Shown here: in pieces, positions 36,815 through 47,375 of the stretch | Numbering within the stretch: the first letter of the stretch is position 1 | Layout: each line of letters opens with the position of its first letter | NCBI RefSeq assembly: GCF_900447045.1 | Contig: NZ_UAWH01000017.1 | Location: forward strand, 67,001-131,000 | Origin: Clostridium paraputrificum | GTDB lineage: Bacteria > Bacillota > Clostridia > Clostridiales > Clostridiaceae | Length of the DNA: 64,000 nt | Direction of reading: 5' to 3' | Translations under genes and position numbers: made by a program | Notes under the pieces: generated by a model | The model's database searches: none | What the model saw: the letters and a program-made list of their open reading frames with translations, nothing else | Told to the model about the DNA's origin: nothing

Positions 36815-38188
36815 CTAAATTATTGCTTCTTTGGCTACTATTTCTTCTTTATCTTTAAGCTTTCTAACTGACATAAAGAAGATTATCAAAGTGATTAGTG
36901 ATGATAATCCATCAGAAACAGCTCCTGCAAGCCACACTCCTGTTAACCCAAAAATCTTTGGTAGTATTATTAAACAAGGTATTAATAATATTACTTGTCT
37001 TAATAAACTTAAGAACATAGATATCTTAGCTTTTCCTATAGATTGGAAGTAATTAGAACTTATTACTTGCGCTCCTACTACAGGTAGCATTAATAAGAAT
37101 ATTCTCATACCTGTGCTTGCTATGCCTACTAACTGCTCATCTCTATTAAATATTGATATTAATAAATGTGGAGCAGCTTGAGTAATTATCCATCCAATTG
37201 AAACTATTATAGTAGCAACTATAGTTGCGGACTTTACAGCCTGCTTAACTCTCTTATATTTTTCTGCACCATAATTATATCCTATTATAGGTTGTGAACC
37301 TTGGTTTAAGCCAAATATAGGCATCATAAATATCATAGCTACACTATTTATTATAGTCATAGCACCTATAGCTAAATCTCCACCATAAGTCTTTAATGCA
37401 TTGTTAGCCAACACTTGAACTATACTTTGAGCTATTTGCATACTAAATGGACTTACTCCAATAGAAAAAATACTCAAAACTATAGCTTTATCTAAAGATA
37501 AATATTCTCTTTTAATTTTTAAATTACTCTTACCTTTTGTAAAATAATATAAAATCCATATAGTTGAAACTATTTGAGATATTACAGTTGCAATAGCTGC
37601 TCCTCTAACTCCCATTCCAAATACAAATATAAATATAGGGTCTAATATAATATTAGTACCTGCACCTATTAACATTGATAACATAGCTACCTTAGGACTT
37701 CCATCACTTCTAATTGAATGATTTAATCCAAAACTTAGCATATTAAATATAGTTCCAAAGAATATTATTTGCATATATTCTCTTGCATAAATTTCAGTAT
37801 CTGCACTTGCTCCAAACAATCCAAGTATTTTATGCATAAATACAAGTCCTATTATAGTTATTAAAACACTAGCTATAATAATTAAAGTAAATGCATTTCC
37901 TAAGTGCTTTTCAGCCTCTTCTCTTTTATGTTCTCCAAGTTTTAAAGATATTCTGGCACTTGTTCCTATTCCAATTAACATCCCAAATGCCATTATTATA
38001 GTCATTATTGGCATTGTTATACCAACGCCAGTTAAAGCTAATCCACCAATATCTTTTATGTTTCCTATATACATTCTATCTACAATATTATATAAGGTAT
38101 TTACTACCATACCTATTATAGCTGGAATGGAAAACTCCATAAGTAACTTTGATATTTTTTCTTCTCCAAGTCTAGCTTGTCCTCTCAT
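36815..38188 (-). CDS. MATE-family multidrug efflux transporter
   Basis: This 457-residue protein has 12 hydrophobic segments and typical MATE features: LMEFSIPAIIGMVVNTLYNIVDRMYIG at the start, then FGLNQGSQPIIGYNYGA mid-protein. It exports cationic drugs using Na+ or H+. It starts two bases after the MarR-type gene and is in one operon with it. The two palindromes upstream suggest control by that regulator. Confidence 0.93.
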   Translation of the reverse strand: MRGQARLGEEKISKLLMEFSIPAIIGMVVNTLYNIVDRMYIGNIKDIGGLALTGVGITMPIMTIIMAFGMLIGIGTSARISLKLGEHKREEAEKHLGNAFTLIIIASVLITIIGLVFMHKILGLFGASADTEIYAREYMQIIFFGTIFNMLSFGLNHSIRSDGSPKVAMLSMLIGAGTNIILDPIFIFVFGMGVRGAAIATVISQIVSTIWILYYFTKGKSNLKIKREYLSLDKAIVLSIFSIGVSPFSMQIAQSIVQVLANNALKTYGGDLAIGAMTIINSVAMIFMMPIFGLNQGSQPIIGYNYGAEKYKRVKQAVKSATIVATIIVSIGWIITQAAPHLLISIFNRDEQLVGIASTGMRIFLLMLPVVGAQVISSNYFQSIGKAKISMFLSLLRQVILLIPCLIILPKIFGLTGVWLAGAVSDGLSSLITLIIFFMSVRKLKDKEEIVAKEAII

Positions 38189-38190
38189 GC

Positions 38191-38628
38191 TTAATTCCTC
38201 CTTAGTGTCTCACTAGATGCTATTTTTTTTAGTAATGTAAGAGTTAATTCTCTTTCATCCTCTGTTAAAATTGAAGTAATCTTTTCTTCCCACTGTCTAT
38301 GTACTTCAAAAAAATCTTCTTTTATACTTAAAGCTTTCTCAGTAAGTACTATTATATTAGCTCTTTTATCAACTGAACTTTTATTTCTATATATGTATCC
38401 TTCTTCTTCAAGTTTCTTCAAAGCTCTAGCTGTGGTAGCTTTATCTATATTCAAAATATTGCTTAAATCTTCTTGAGTTAATCTTTCTTTTTTATATAAA
38501 ACTCTTAAAAATTGATATTGTCCCGCACCAATATTATATTTTGCATATGCCTTTGAAAAAAAACTATTTCCGCTTCTATATATTTGGGAAACAAATTTCC
38601 CTATAGAGTCGTATTCCTTATTTCCCAT
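38191..38628 (-). CDS. MarR-family transcriptional regulator
   Basis: The winged-helix domain is clear: AGQYQFLRVLYKKERLTQEDLSNIL, recognition helix DKATTARALKKLEEEGYI, wing NKSSVDKRANIIVLTEKA. The longest frame begins at 38667, but AGGTGATAAT sits right before the ATG at 38628, which gives a normal MarR length (145 residues). It probably represses its own operon with the MATE pump, released by a ligand or drug. Confidence 0.92.
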   Translation of the reverse strand: MGNKEYDSIGKFVSQIYRSGNSFFSKAYAKYNIGAGQYQFLRVLYKKERLTQEDLSNILNIDKATTARALKKLEEEGYIYRNKSSVDKRANIIVLTEKALSIKEDFFEVHRQWEEKITSILTEDERELTLTLLKKIASSETLRRN

Positions 38629-38650
38629 ATTATCACCTAACTTCATCATA

Positions 38651-38704
38651 AATAGTTGCAACAGCAACTATTTTACTACTAATTAGTTGTACTTGCAACT
38701 AATT
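38651..38704 (-). promoter_or_regulatory. marR-MATE promoter with two palindromic operators
   Basis: On the minus strand, -35 TTGCAA (38693-38698) and -10 TAAAAT (38670-38675) are 17 bases apart. Operator 1 (38681-38704, AATTAGTTG..CAACTAATT) covers the -35. Operator 2 (38651-38672, AATAGTTGC-AACA-GCAACTATT) covers the start site. The shared half-site AGTTGC/GCAACT suggests autorepression by the MarR protein. Confidence 0.8.
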
Positions 38705-38717
38705 TTTCAAAATAAAA

Positions 38718-38740
38718 GAAGTAGTGTTTTCCACTACTTC
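38718..38740 (-). terminator. Terminator after the ccpA-like gene
   Basis: GAAGTAGTG pairs with CACTACTTC. The minus strand continues into TTTTATTTT. Confidence 0.75.
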
Positions 38741-38745
38741 CTTTT

Positions 38746-39744
38746 CTACTTAGTACTTTCTCTTTGTATTAGTTGATAGTCTAAAACATAATGACCTTGT
38801 TCTAGCTCCTTCTTATTTAGAAGTTTTATTAACATTCTCATAGCTACTGATCCCATGTCATAACTAGGTTGAGATATAGTAGTTATTCTTGGATAAAAAT
38901 ATGAGGAAACATGGTTATTATTAAATCCAATAACACTTATATCCTCTGGAACATTATATCCTTTTTCTCTTAACTTATTTATTGCTCCGATTGCTATCTC
39001 ATCAGATGCGCATACTATTGAATCAAACTTCTTATTACTTCCAATAAACTTTTCAACTGCTTCATAACCAGTTTTAACCTTTAAGTTATCAAAGTAAAGT
39101 AATTCCTCATCAATATTTATACCTTCTTCTTCTAATGCTTTTTCAAAGCCTACAAATCTATCTCCCCAAGCATTCATTGTATCTTGTTTTACTCCTATAA
39201 ATGCTGGTTTAGATAATCCTTTATCTAATAGATACTTTGTACCCTCATATGATGCACTTATATTATCTATAGTTACACTTGGTAAAACTCCATCTTTATC
39301 CTTCGTTTCAACTAAGATAGTTTTTAAGTCTAGTTCATTAATTAAATCAAGCATTTCTTCACTTAATGAACTACTCATATATATTACTCCATCAACCATC
39401 TTTTCCTTAAGTACTCTTAAATACTCTTTTTCTTTTTCTACATCAAAGTCTGAATTACATAAGATAACATTGTAATCATAAATATTAGCAACGTCTTCCG
39501 CTCCTCTTACGATTTCAGGATAAAACTGACTTGATATATCTGGTACTAGTATTCCTATAGTCTTTGTTCTTTGAGTCTTTAAACTTCTAGCTACTATATT
39601 CGGTCTATAACCTAACTTTTTAATGGCATCTAGAACCTTTTTCTTAGTGTCTTCGTTTACGACATCGATATCATTAAGCACCCTTGAAACTGTTGCAATT
39701 GAAACTCCAGCCTCCTTAGCTACATCTTTAATAGAAGTTGCCAT
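38746..39744 (-). CDS. ccpA: LacI-family regulator, CcpA-like
   Basis: This 332-residue protein has a LacI helix-turn-helix (IKDVAKEAGVSIATVSRVLN) and hinge (NIVARSLKTQRTKTIGILVPDISSQFYPEIVRGAED). It is followed by a periplasmic-binding-protein-like core. Length, hinge and the absence of nearby sugar genes fit the global catabolite regulator CcpA, which acts with HPr-Ser-P at cre sites. A sugar-specific paralogue is not excluded. Confidence 0.82.
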   Translation of the reverse strand: MATSIKDVAKEAGVSIATVSRVLNDIDVVNEDTKKKVLDAIKKLGYRPNIVARSLKTQRTKTIGILVPDISSQFYPEIVRGAEDVANIYDYNVILCNSDFDVEKEKEYLRVLKEKMVDGVIYMSSSLSEEMLDLINELDLKTILVETKDKDGVLPSVTIDNISASYEGTKYLLDKGLSKPAFIGVKQDTMNAWGDRFVGFEKALEEEGINIDEELLYFDNLKVKTGYEAVEKFIGSNKKFDSIVCASDEIAIGAINKLREKGYNVPEDISVIGFNNNHVSSYFYPRITTISQPSYDMGSVAMRMLIKLLNKKELEQGHYVLDYQLIQRESTK

Positions 39745-39890
39745 TAACTCATCACTCCCATTTCTTATATTTTAATTATTTAATTATAACCTATATATTC
39801 TCCCAAAAACAAGCAAATCCCTGCTTTATTTATAGTTTTTGTTAAAAATCTTTTAAAATACCCTTTTTAAGAACAAATTTTGAACAAATG

Positions 39891-39923
39891 AAAAGGTTAC
39901 TATAAATTCTATAGTAACCTTTT
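39891..39923 (-). terminator. Terminator after ileS
   Basis: AAAAGGTTACTATA pairs perfectly with TATAGTAACCTTTT. Confidence 0.85.
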
Positions 39924-39937
39924 CAACATTTATTACT

Positions 39938-42900
39938 CTATTTTACTACTTTAACAGCCATATTAAGCTTTTCTCCATTAATAGTAGATTCAGTATACTC
40001 AATGTTTTGTTCATTGCATACAACTTCTACTGTTAATGTTTCTCTTTTAATTGTATCTTTGAACTTCTTAATAACATCTAATAACATATCATTATTAGCT
40101 ACATATAATGTAATCTTATCAGCAACTTCGAATCCACTTTCTTTTCTCATATTTTGAATCTTAGAGATGATTTCTCTTACGTGTCCCTCTTCTCTTAATT
40201 CTTCTGATATATGAGTATCAAGAACTACACCAATTTCACCTTCACCTGCAAAAGCATATCCATCAAGACCTTGCATTGTTACAAGTAGGTTTTCTTTGTT
40301 AAGCTCTATTTCTGTTCCATCTACATTTATAACTTCTACTCCACCATTATTTATCTTTTGAGCTAACTCCATTTGATTTCTAGAAGCTATTTCTTTTCTT
40401 ATTGCAGGAATCATTTTTCCATAAGCTCTTCCTAAAACAGGTAAGTTAGGCTTTATTTCAAAGTTAACATGTTCAGAAAGATCCGCACCAAACTCAATTG
40501 ACTTTATATTTAATTCATCCTTAATAATATCTCCATAGTACTCTGGAAGTGATGCTACTGAAACTAACATTTGAGAAAGTGGCTGTCTATTCTTAATATT
40601 AGCACCATTTCTTGCACTTCTTCCTAACTTAACTATTGTGTAAGCTAAATCCATTTCCTTTTCCAACTCACTGTTAATAGCTTCTTCATCAACTGTTGGC
40701 CACTTACATAAGTGAATACTTTCTTCAGCTGAAGAATCTAAATTAACAACTAAGTTTTGATATATCTCTTCTGTGATAAATGGTACAAATGGAGCTGCAA
40801 CTTGTGATAAAGTTACTAAAACTCTATATAGAGTTACATATGCACCAATCTTATCATCAGTTAATTCTTCTGACCAATATCTTGCTCTGTTTCTTCTTAC
40901 ATACCAGTTAGATAAGTTATCTGTGAACTCTTCAATTTGAAGAGCAGCATTTGTAATGTCATAAGAGTTTAATTTAGCATCAACATCCTTAACTAAAGTG
41001 TTTAACTTAGACATTATCCACTTATCCATAACATTATCAGAAACAAAATCTTTGTACTCTAACGGATTGAATCCATCTATATCTGCATATAAAACATAGA
41101 ATGAATATACATTCCATAATGTACTTAAGAACTTTCTTGATGCCTCTCCAACATCATCAGTTGAGAATCTAGTTGGTAGCCATGGAGCACTTGCAGTGTA
41201 GAAATGCCATCTTGTAGCATCTGCACCTTGACTTTCTAAAACCTCCATAGGAGCAACAACGTTACCCTTAGACTTAGACATCTTTAATCCCTTCTTATCA
41301 AGAACGTGACCTAAAACAATACAATTTTCAAATGGATTTCTATCAAATATAGCAGTTGAAATAGCTAATAATGTATAGAACCATCCTCTTGTTTGGTCAA
41401 CAGCTTCTGATATAAATTGAGCTGGGAAGTTTTGCTCAAATAACTCTTTGTTTTCAAATGGATAGTGTAATTGAGCAAATGGCATTGATCCTGAATCGAA
41501 CCAACAATCTATAACTTCCTTAGTTCTTTCCATTTCCTTACCACACTTTTCACATTTTAAATGAACATTATCTATATATGGTTTGTGTAATTCTATATCA
41601 TCAGGTACATTTACACCCTTCTTCTTTAATTCTTCAATACTTCCAATACATTCTTTGTGACCACATTCACATTCCCAGATTGGAAGTGGAGTTCCCCAGT
41701 ATCTATCTCTTGAGATACCCCAGTCAATAACATTTTCTAAGAATTTACCGAATCTTCCTGTTCTTATGTTATCCGGATACCAGTTAATCTTATTATTGTT
41801 TTCTAATAACTTATCTCTTAGAGTGCTCATTGCAACAAACCAGCTCTCTTTTGGATAGTAAAGAAGTGGAGTGTCACATCTCCAGCAGTGTGGATATGAG
41901 TGAAGGTGCTTTTCTGCCTTAAATAGCTTATTATTTTCTTCAAGCCACTTACAAATGCTTTCATCACACTTCTTAACAAACTTACCTGCCCATGGAGTAA
42001 CTTCTTCTACGAATTTACCCTCTTTGTCAACTAAGTTAATGAAAGTGATTCCATTAGCCTTAGCAACAAGATTATCATCTTCACCATAAGCTGGAGCAAT
42101 ATGAACTATACCAGTACCATCTGTTAATGTTACGTAATCACCATGGATAACTTCAAAAGCTTTACCTTCAACTCTTCCAAACGGCATTAATTGTTCATAC
42201 TTAATTCCTAGTAATTCTGATCCGTTAAATTCTCTAACTATTTCAACTTCTTCTCCAAGAACCTTACTAGCAAGATCCTTAGCTAAGATATATACTTCAT
42301 CTCCAACCTTTGCTTCTATATAAGTATAAGCTTTATTTATACATAGAGCTAAGTTTGATGGTAATGTCCAAGGAGTTGTTGTCCAAGCTAATATGTACTT
42401 GTTTTCTTCTCCCTCAATCTTAAATTTAGCAATACAAGTTAAATCCTTAACATCTTTGTATCCTTGAGCAACTTCGTGTGAAGACAATGCAGTACCACAT
42501 CTTGGACAATAAGGCATTACCTTATGACCTTCATATAAAAGACCTTTATCCCACATTTGTTTTAAAGCCCACCATACTGATTCTATATATGGATTGTGAT
42601 ATGTTACATATGGATCATCCATATCTACCCAATAACCAATCTTATTAGTCATTTCTTCCCACATAGAAACATATTTGAATACGCTCTCCTTACATTCTGT
42701 CACGAATTTTTCAACACCGTATTCTTCAATTTGTTCCTTACCTGATATTCCAAGTTTCTTTTCTATTTCAAGTTCTACAGGTAACCCGTGAGTATCCCAA
42801 CCGGCTTTTCTAATTACCTTATACCCCTTCATCACCTTATATCTTGGAATTATATCCTTCATAACTCTTGTTAAAACGTGACCTACGTGTGGCTTACCAT

Positions 42901-43051
42901 TAGCTGTTGGAGGCCCATCATAGAAAGTGAAGTATTCACCATCTTGATTCATATCAAAATTCTTTTTGATAACATCATTTTCTTTCCAAAGCTTTGCTAC
43001 TTCTTCTTCCATACCAACAAAACCTTTTGAAAGCTCAACTTTTTTGTACAT
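39938..43051 (-). CDS. ileS: Isoleucyl-tRNA synthetase (type 2)
   Basis: This 1037-residue enzyme charges tRNA-Ile. It has the HIGH box in [15 protein letters not shown] and the KMSKS box in [12 protein letters not shown]. It also has the editing-domain motif [15 protein letters not shown] and several zinc cysteine pairs. The length and the [18 protein letters not shown] region fit the longer type-2 IleRS group, which is often less sensitive to mupirocin (family knowledge, not tested). Regulated by a T-box upstream. AAAGGAG precedes the ATG. Confidence 0.96.
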   Translation of the reverse strand: MYKKVELSKGFVGMEEEVAKLWKENDVIKKNFDMNQDGEYFTFYDGPPTANGKPHVGHVLTRVMKDIIPRYKVMKGYKVIRKAGWDTHGLPVELEIEKKLGISGKEQIEEYGVEKFVTECKESVFKYVSMWEEMTNKIGYWVDMDDPYVTYHNPYIESVWWALKQMWDKGLLYEGHKVMPYCPRCGTALSSHEVAQGYKDVKDLTCIAKFKIEGEENKYILAWTTTPWTLPSNLALCINKAYTYIEAKVGDEVYILAKDLASKVLGEEVEIVREFNGSELLGIKYEQLMPFGRVEGKAFEVIHGDYVTLTDGTGIVHIAPAYGEDDNLVAKANGITFINLVDKEGKFVEEVTPWAGKFVKKCDESICKWLEENNKLFKAEKHLHSYPHCWRCDTPLLYYPKESWFVAMSTLRDKLLENNNKINWYPDNIRTGRFGKFLENVIDWGISRDRYWGTPLPIWECECGHKECIGSIEELKKKGVNVPDDIELHKPYIDNVHLKCEKCGKEMERTKEVIDCWFDSGSMPFAQLHYPFENKELFEQNFPAQFISEAVDQTRGWFYTLLAISTAIFDRNPFENCIVLGHVLDKKGLKMSKSKGNVVAPMEVLESQGADATRWHFYTASAPWLPTRFSTDDVGEASRKFLSTLWNVYSFYVLYADIDGFNPLEYKDFVSDNVMDKWIMSKLNTLVKDVDAKLNSYDITNAALQIEEFTDNLSNWYVRRNRARYWSEELTDDKIGAYVTLYRVLVTLSQVAAPFVPFITEEIYQNLVVNLDSSAEESIHLCKWPTVDEEAINSELEKEMDLAYTIVKLGRSARNGANIKNRQPLSQMLVSVASLPEYYGDIIKDELNIKSIEFGADLSEHVNFEIKPNLPVLGRAYGKMIPAIRKEIASRNQMELAQKINNGGVEVINVDGTEIELNKENLLVTMQGLDGYAFAGEGEIGVVLDTHISEELREEGHVREIISKIQNMRKESGFEVADKITLYVANNDMLLDVIKKFKDTIKRETLTVEVVCNEQNIEYTESTINGEKLNMAVKVVK

Positions 43052-43138
43052 CTTATTTTCTCCTTTCTCATGTATAATCAGATATTTTAAGTATTCTCTT
43101 TTATTAGATATCTAGTCATATCTAATTTTAATAAATAA

Positions 43139-43400
43139 AAAAACTCCATCCAAAAGGACGAAGTTGAATTCGCTATACCACCTATGGCAAAGTATACCCT
43201 TATAATAAATTTAGGGTACTTATTTCAAGCACAATCATGCTCTATCCATTAACGCTGGCTAACGGGAATACCTACTAAGCAAGGCTGTTCAATTTCCAAC
43301 TCCTAGGTGATTTTCACTAAGACACTATATAACTTCACACCAACCAGTTACTCTCTTAAAGTAGAAATCTTAATTACTTTTCCTAATCACAGTTTTTATA
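43139..43400 (-). promoter_or_regulatory. T-box riboswitch upstream of ileS
   Basis: On the minus strand the T-box core AGGTGGTATAGCG is followed by a terminator stem (AACTTCGTCC/GGATGGAGTT) and a long T-run. The specifier read from alignment with the metG leader is ATC (43309-43311), matching isoleucine. This fills most of the gap 43052-43600. Confidence 0.92.
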
Positions 43401-43502
43401 TTATTTATTATATACCATTCCTAAAATAAATGTCAATTACTACAATATACTTACTTCTATACGTTTTTATTCTTACTATCTAATAATTTTTATTAATTAG
43501 TA

Positions 43503-43531
43503 TTGACTTTTACTTTAAAATATGTTTTAAT
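43503..43531 (+). promoter_or_regulatory. Promoter of the BFD-like gene
   Basis: TTGACT (43503-43508), a 17-base spacer and TTTAAT (43526-43531) with an upstream TG form a good sigma-A promoter. Confidence 0.65.
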
Positions 43532-43600
43532 ATAGTCAAGATAACAAAAAGTTATCTAATCCCCTTATTTTCCTTAGTCATCAACTTAGGAGGTAACTAA

Positions 43601-43819
43601 ATGGAAAATAATATAAATGAAAAAATCCTTGATAAAATCACAAAAGTATGTGTTTGCAAGGCGATACCAAGATCCAAAATTAAAGAATCTATAGAATCTG
43701 GAGCAAAAACTGTAGATGATGTAGCTAAAACTACTGGTGCTACAAAAGGTGGTTGCAAAGGATGTAGATGTATCCCTAAAATTCAAGAGTTAATCGAAGC
43801 ACATTCAATCAATCAATAG
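43601..43819 (+). CDS. BFD-like [2Fe-2S]-binding protein
   Basis: This 72-residue protein has the four-cysteine pattern of bacterioferritin-associated ferredoxin-like domains: VCVCKAI near residue 15 and GGCKGCRC near residue 52. The helical region IKESIESGAKTVDDVAKTTGA lies between them. It would bind one [2Fe-2S] cluster and act in iron or electron transfer. AGGAGG precedes the ATG. It is a single-gene unit with its own promoter and terminator. Confidence 0.9.
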   Translation: MENNINEKILDKITKVCVCKAIPRSKIKESIESGAKTVDDVAKTTGATKGGCKGCRCIPKIQELIEAHSINQ

Positions 43820-43861
43820 GTATTTCCCCAAATATTATTGGTTGACTGATTATATCTCCCC

Positions 43862-43895
43862 AAGCCAATCTGTTCCCCACAGATTGGCTTATTTT
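43862..43895 (+). terminator. Terminator after the BFD-like gene
   Basis: AAGCCAATCTGT pairs with ACAGATTGGCTT, then ATTTTT. Confidence 0.88.
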
Positions 43896-43914
43896 TATAT
43901 ATTTTTTAACTAAA

Positions 43915-43949
43915 AAGAGACTTCTTAAACAACTGTTAAGAAGTCTCTT
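43915..43949 (-). terminator. Terminator after lysC
   Basis: AAGAGACTTCTTAA pairs with TTAAGAAGTCTCTT. The minus strand continues into TTTTTAG. Confidence 0.85.
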
Positions 43950-43959
43950 ATGTTACTAT

Positions 43960-45270
43960 TTAATTAAATGCATTATATATAGACTTTATAGCCCTTTCAA
44001 AGTCTTCATTTTCAATTCCAACTAATATATTCATCTCTGATGATCCTTGATCAATCATTCTAATATTTATCTTAGCTTTTGCTAATGCTCCAAACACCTT
44101 CGCTGCTACCCCCTTGTTTTTAGCCATACCTTTACCAACTGTGGCTATCATAGCCATATTAGGATGTACTACTATAGAATCCGGATTGCAGCTTCTTCTT
44201 ATCTCTTCAATAACTATATCTTTCTTTTTCTTAAGCTCTGAATCTGCTATTACTAAACACACTGTGTCTATCCCTGCAGGCATATTTTCAAAAGATATAT
44301 TATTCATTTCTAATATTGATAACACCTTTCTACAAAACCCTAATTCATTATTCATCATTGCTTTTTCTATTGATATAACAGTAAAGTTTTTCTTACCTGC
44401 AATACCTGTAATAGTTTTACACTTTTCATTTTCAGTGTCTTGAACTATTATAGTACCCTTATCTTCAGGTAAATTAGTATTTTTTATATTAATTGGTATT
44501 CCAGCTTCCTTTACAGGAAATATTGCTTCTTCATGAAGCACTGAAGCCCCCATATATGATAATTCTCTTAATTCCTTGTATGTAATTTTACCTATAGTCT
44601 TAGGATTTTCAACTATTCTTGGATCAGCCATTAAAAATCCAGAAACATCAGTCCAATTTTCATATAAATCCGCATTTATACTTGCAGCAACTAAAGAACC
44701 TGTTACATCAGACCCACCTCTACTAAAGGTTACTATTTCACCTTGTTCATCTGCTCCATAAAATCCTGGAATAACAGCTCTTTCAATTTTGCATAACTTA
44801 TCCTTTAACCTTTTATTAGTTTCTTCACTATTTAATGTTCCATCCTCGTTAAATAATATAACTTCTTTTGCATCTACAAAATCATACCCTAAATAGTTAG
44901 CTAAGATAATACCATTTAAGTATTCTCCTCTACTAGCTGCATAATCCTTAGATGCACCGTTTTCAATATCCTTTTTTACTACATCTAGATAAGTACTTAT
45001 ATCTAAATCTAACCCCAAATCATTAACTATTCCAGTATATCTCTCCTCTATATGCTTAAATACATCCTCTAAAGAAATACCTGTCTCAACATGCATGTGA
45101 CAAAGATAAAGAAGATCTGTTATCTTTGTATCCTTCCCATGTCTCTTTCCTGGTGCTGATGGTATTACATACCTTCTAGCATCATCTGCAAGGATAATTT
45201 CCTTTACTTTCTTGAATTGTGAAGCATCTGCTAAAGAACTTCCACCAAACTTTGTAACCACCTTATTCAT
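43960..45270 (-). CDS. lysC: Aspartate kinase
   Basis: This monofunctional enzyme performs the first step to lysine, threonine and methionine. Motifs are VTKFGGSSLADA at the N-terminus, RGGSDVTGSLVA in the catalytic core and two ACT domains at the C-terminus (GKKNFTVISIEKAMM and TVGKGMAKNKGVAAKVF). The long frame starts at a TTG, but GGGGG lies eight bases before the ATG at 45270 (436 residues). No lysine riboswitch is seen upstream, in contrast to the importer at 27.4-29.1 kb. Confidence 0.94.
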   Translation of the reverse strand: MNKVVTKFGGSSLADASQFKKVKEIILADDARRYVIPSAPGKRHGKDTKITDLLYLCHMHVETGISLEDVFKHIEERYTGIVNDLGLDLDISTYLDVVKKDIENGASKDYAASRGEYLNGIILANYLGYDFVDAKEVILFNEDGTLNSEETNKRLKDKLCKIERAVIPGFYGADEQGEIVTFSRGGSDVTGSLVAASINADLYENWTDVSGFLMADPRIVENPKTIGKITYKELRELSYMGASVLHEEAIFPVKEAGIPINIKNTNLPEDKGTIIVQDTENEKCKTITGIAGKKNFTVISIEKAMMNNELGFCRKVLSILEMNNISFENMPAGIDTVCLVIADSELKKKKDIVIEEIRRSCNPDSIVVHPNMAMIATVGKGMAKNKGVAAKVFGALAKAKINIRMIDQGSSEMNILVGIENEDFERAIKSIYNAFN

Positions 45271-45408
45271 TTTTATTGCCCCCAATTTTTATTAATATAC
45301 TTTAAAATATTTTTAAATCTATTCTACCAAATTTTTCATAGTTTTCAATAGTAATGCAAACAAATTTTTATTTTCTATTCTAACTCCCTATAAAAATAGT
45401 AATATTAC

Positions 45409-45417
45409 TGGTATAAT
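45409..45417 (+). promoter_or_regulatory. Extended -10 promoter before the rlmI-like gene
   Basis: TGGTATAAT is a consensus extended -10, about 32 bases before the ATG at 45449. The -35 is weak. Confidence 0.45.
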
Positions 45418-45448
45418 CGAAAAGAGTTTAATGAAGGGAGTTTTTTAT

Positions 45449-46624
45449 ATGAATAGTAAATTCTACTTACATAAAGGAAAAAATTAAAAAGCTGAAAATG
45501 GTCGTCCTTGGATATATATAGATGAAATTAACGAATATGATGGTGACTATGAGAATGGTGATATCGTTGAAGTCTATAATCATAAAGGATATTTTATAGG
45601 CAAAGGTTATATCAATGACAGAAGTAAGATAACTATAAGAATAATGACAAGAGATAAAGATGAAGTAATAAATAAGGAATTCTTCAAAAAGAGATTTGAT
45701 TCTGCCTGGGAATACAGAAAAACTGTAATAGATACCTCTTCTTGTAGATTTATCTTTGGAGAGGCTGATTTATTACCTGGTCTTACTGTTGATAAATTCG
45801 AAGATTATTATGTAATTCAAATCTCAACTTTAGGTATGGATAAATATAGAGATATAATTGTTGATATCTTAGTAAATAACTTTGGAGCTAAAGGAGTTTA
45901 TGAAAGAAGTGATTTGGCTACAAGAGAAATAGAAGGATTAGAACAAACTAAAGGATTTTTAACAGAACCATTTGATACTAATGTTGAAATTATTGAAAAT
46001 GGAGTTAAATATATAGTTGACTTAGAAAACGGACAAAAAACAGGTTTCTTCTTAGACCAAAAAGAAAATAGAGCTGCAATACATAGAATTTGTAAAGATA
46101 AAGATGTTTTAGATTGCTTTACTCATACAGGTTCATTTGCACTTAATGCTGGTATTGCTGGAGCTAAATCAGTTTTAGGTATTGATGTATCTCAACATGC
46201 TGTTGATTGTGCAACTAGAAATTCTGAACTTAATAACTTACAAAATATAGTTAAATTTGAATGTCACAATGCCTTTGACGTCTTATCGTCTTGGTCAAAA
46301 GAAGGAAAACAATTTGATGTTGTTATACTAGACCCTCCGGCATTCACTAAATCAAGAAATACAATTAATGGCGCAAAAAGAGGATACAAAGAAATTAATC
46401 TTAGAGGCTTAAAAATGGTTAAACCAGGCGGATATTTCATTACTTGTTCATGTTCTCACTACATGAGTGAAGATCTTTTAAAGTCTACCATAAATGAAGC
46501 TGCTCATGATGCACGTAGAATATTAAGACAAGTGGAATTTAGAACCCAATCGGCTGACCACCCAATACTTTGGAATTCAGATGAAAGTTACTACTTAAAA
46601 TTCTTTATATTCCAAGTTGTATAA
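45449..46624 (+). pseudogene. rlmI: RlmI-like 23S rRNA cytosine methyltransferase with an in-frame TAA at codon 13
   Basis: An ATG at 45449, with AAGGGAG upstream, opens MNSKFYLHKGKN and is stopped by TAA at 45485-45487. The same frame then continues with family-typical PUA-domain sequence (ENGRPWIYIDEINEYDGDYE, then GKGYIN and ITIRIMTRDKDEV). It carries on into an intact methyltransferase (NGQKTGFFLDQKENR, VILDPPAFTKS, TCSCSHYM) up to 46624. Without readthrough, the first usable ATG is 45644, which removes the whole PUA domain. It is either a recent nonsense mutation, a sequencing error or a recoded stop. Confidence 0.85.
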
Positions 46625-46630
46625 CTTACT

Positions 46631-46663
46631 AGAGTGAGAGTTTACTTTTAAAACTCTCACTCT
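46631..46663. terminator. Terminator after the rlmI-like gene
   Basis: AGAGTGAGAGTTT pairs with AAACTCTCACTCT. It overlaps the 3' end of the convergent DUF1643 gene. Confidence 0.8.
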
Positions 46664-47253
46664 AATAAATTATTTATTTCATCTTTATAGGACCACGCTA
46701 AGCAATGCTTAGGATATCCCTTCTTACTAACGTCCCCTACTCTTAATGCATACTTTTTATCTTTACTAGACATTATTTCTTCCCTTAATATTTTCAAAAT
46801 TGTTTCTACCCTATTTGAATACAAATCATACATTCCTTCTGCTGGCTCTCCCCAAGCACAAAATATATAATCAGCCTCTTTTATTTCCTCTCTTATGATG
46901 CTATCATTAGTAACTTTATTATCATTTCCCTCTACATACTCTTTTCCTTCTAATAAATATTCTCTAAATAAATCTTCTTTATTAACTTCATACAATACAA
47001 ACAAATTTACTATTGTTATTTTCTTAATGCCTTTAAGTTCTAAGCTCTTATCGTTTAAATATTTAATTATTCTTCTATACTCGCTATTACAACTATTACT
47101 CTCTATCCCTTTTGGTGCTCTTGATATTATTAAAACATTCTTCCCATTATTACCAAGTGTAAATGAGGTTTTATAACATCTATCTCCCAATTCATCTTCA
47201 ACTAAATTAATATTTTTTTTACTTATAATTTTAGGATATTTACATCTACACAT
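46657..47253 (-). CDS. DUF1643 protein
   Basis: This 198-residue protein has the DUF1643 pattern: NVLIISRAPKG, then a middle ITIVNLFVLYEVNKEDLF and IFCAWGEPAEG. The family is uncharacterised and found in many bacteria and phages. The fold is probably a Rossmann-like single domain. GGGGAG precedes the ATG. Function unknown. Confidence 0.85.
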   Translation of the reverse strand: MCRCKYPKIISKKNINLVEDELGDRCYKTSFTLGNNGKNVLIISRAPKGIESNSCNSEYRRIIKYLNDKSLELKGIKKITIVNLFVLYEVNKEDLFREYLLEGKEYVEGNDNKVTNDSIIREEIKEADYIFCAWGEPAEGMYDLYSNRVETILKILREEIMSSKDKKYALRVGDVSKKGYPKHCLAWSYKDEINNLLE

Positions 47254-47349
47254 TACTACTCCCCTTTGATAGTATATTACTAATAATTACTTTGTAAATG
47301 TTTAACTTATTCCTATAATATGATTTTTTATGAATTCAGTGAATATAAA

Positions 47350-47369
47350 AAGCCCTGTCTCCAGAGCTT
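47350..47369 (-). terminator. Terminator after comB
   Basis: AAGCCCTG and CAGAGCTT pair with one mismatch. The minus strand continues into TTTTTATA. Confidence 0.65.
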
Positions 47370-47375
47370 CTTAAC

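Noticed and set aside
45644..46624. A complete rlmI-like gene starting at the ATG at 45644
   Set aside because: The upstream sequence in the same frame encodes the expected PUA domain with its own start and ribosome site, so 45644 is an internal methionine.
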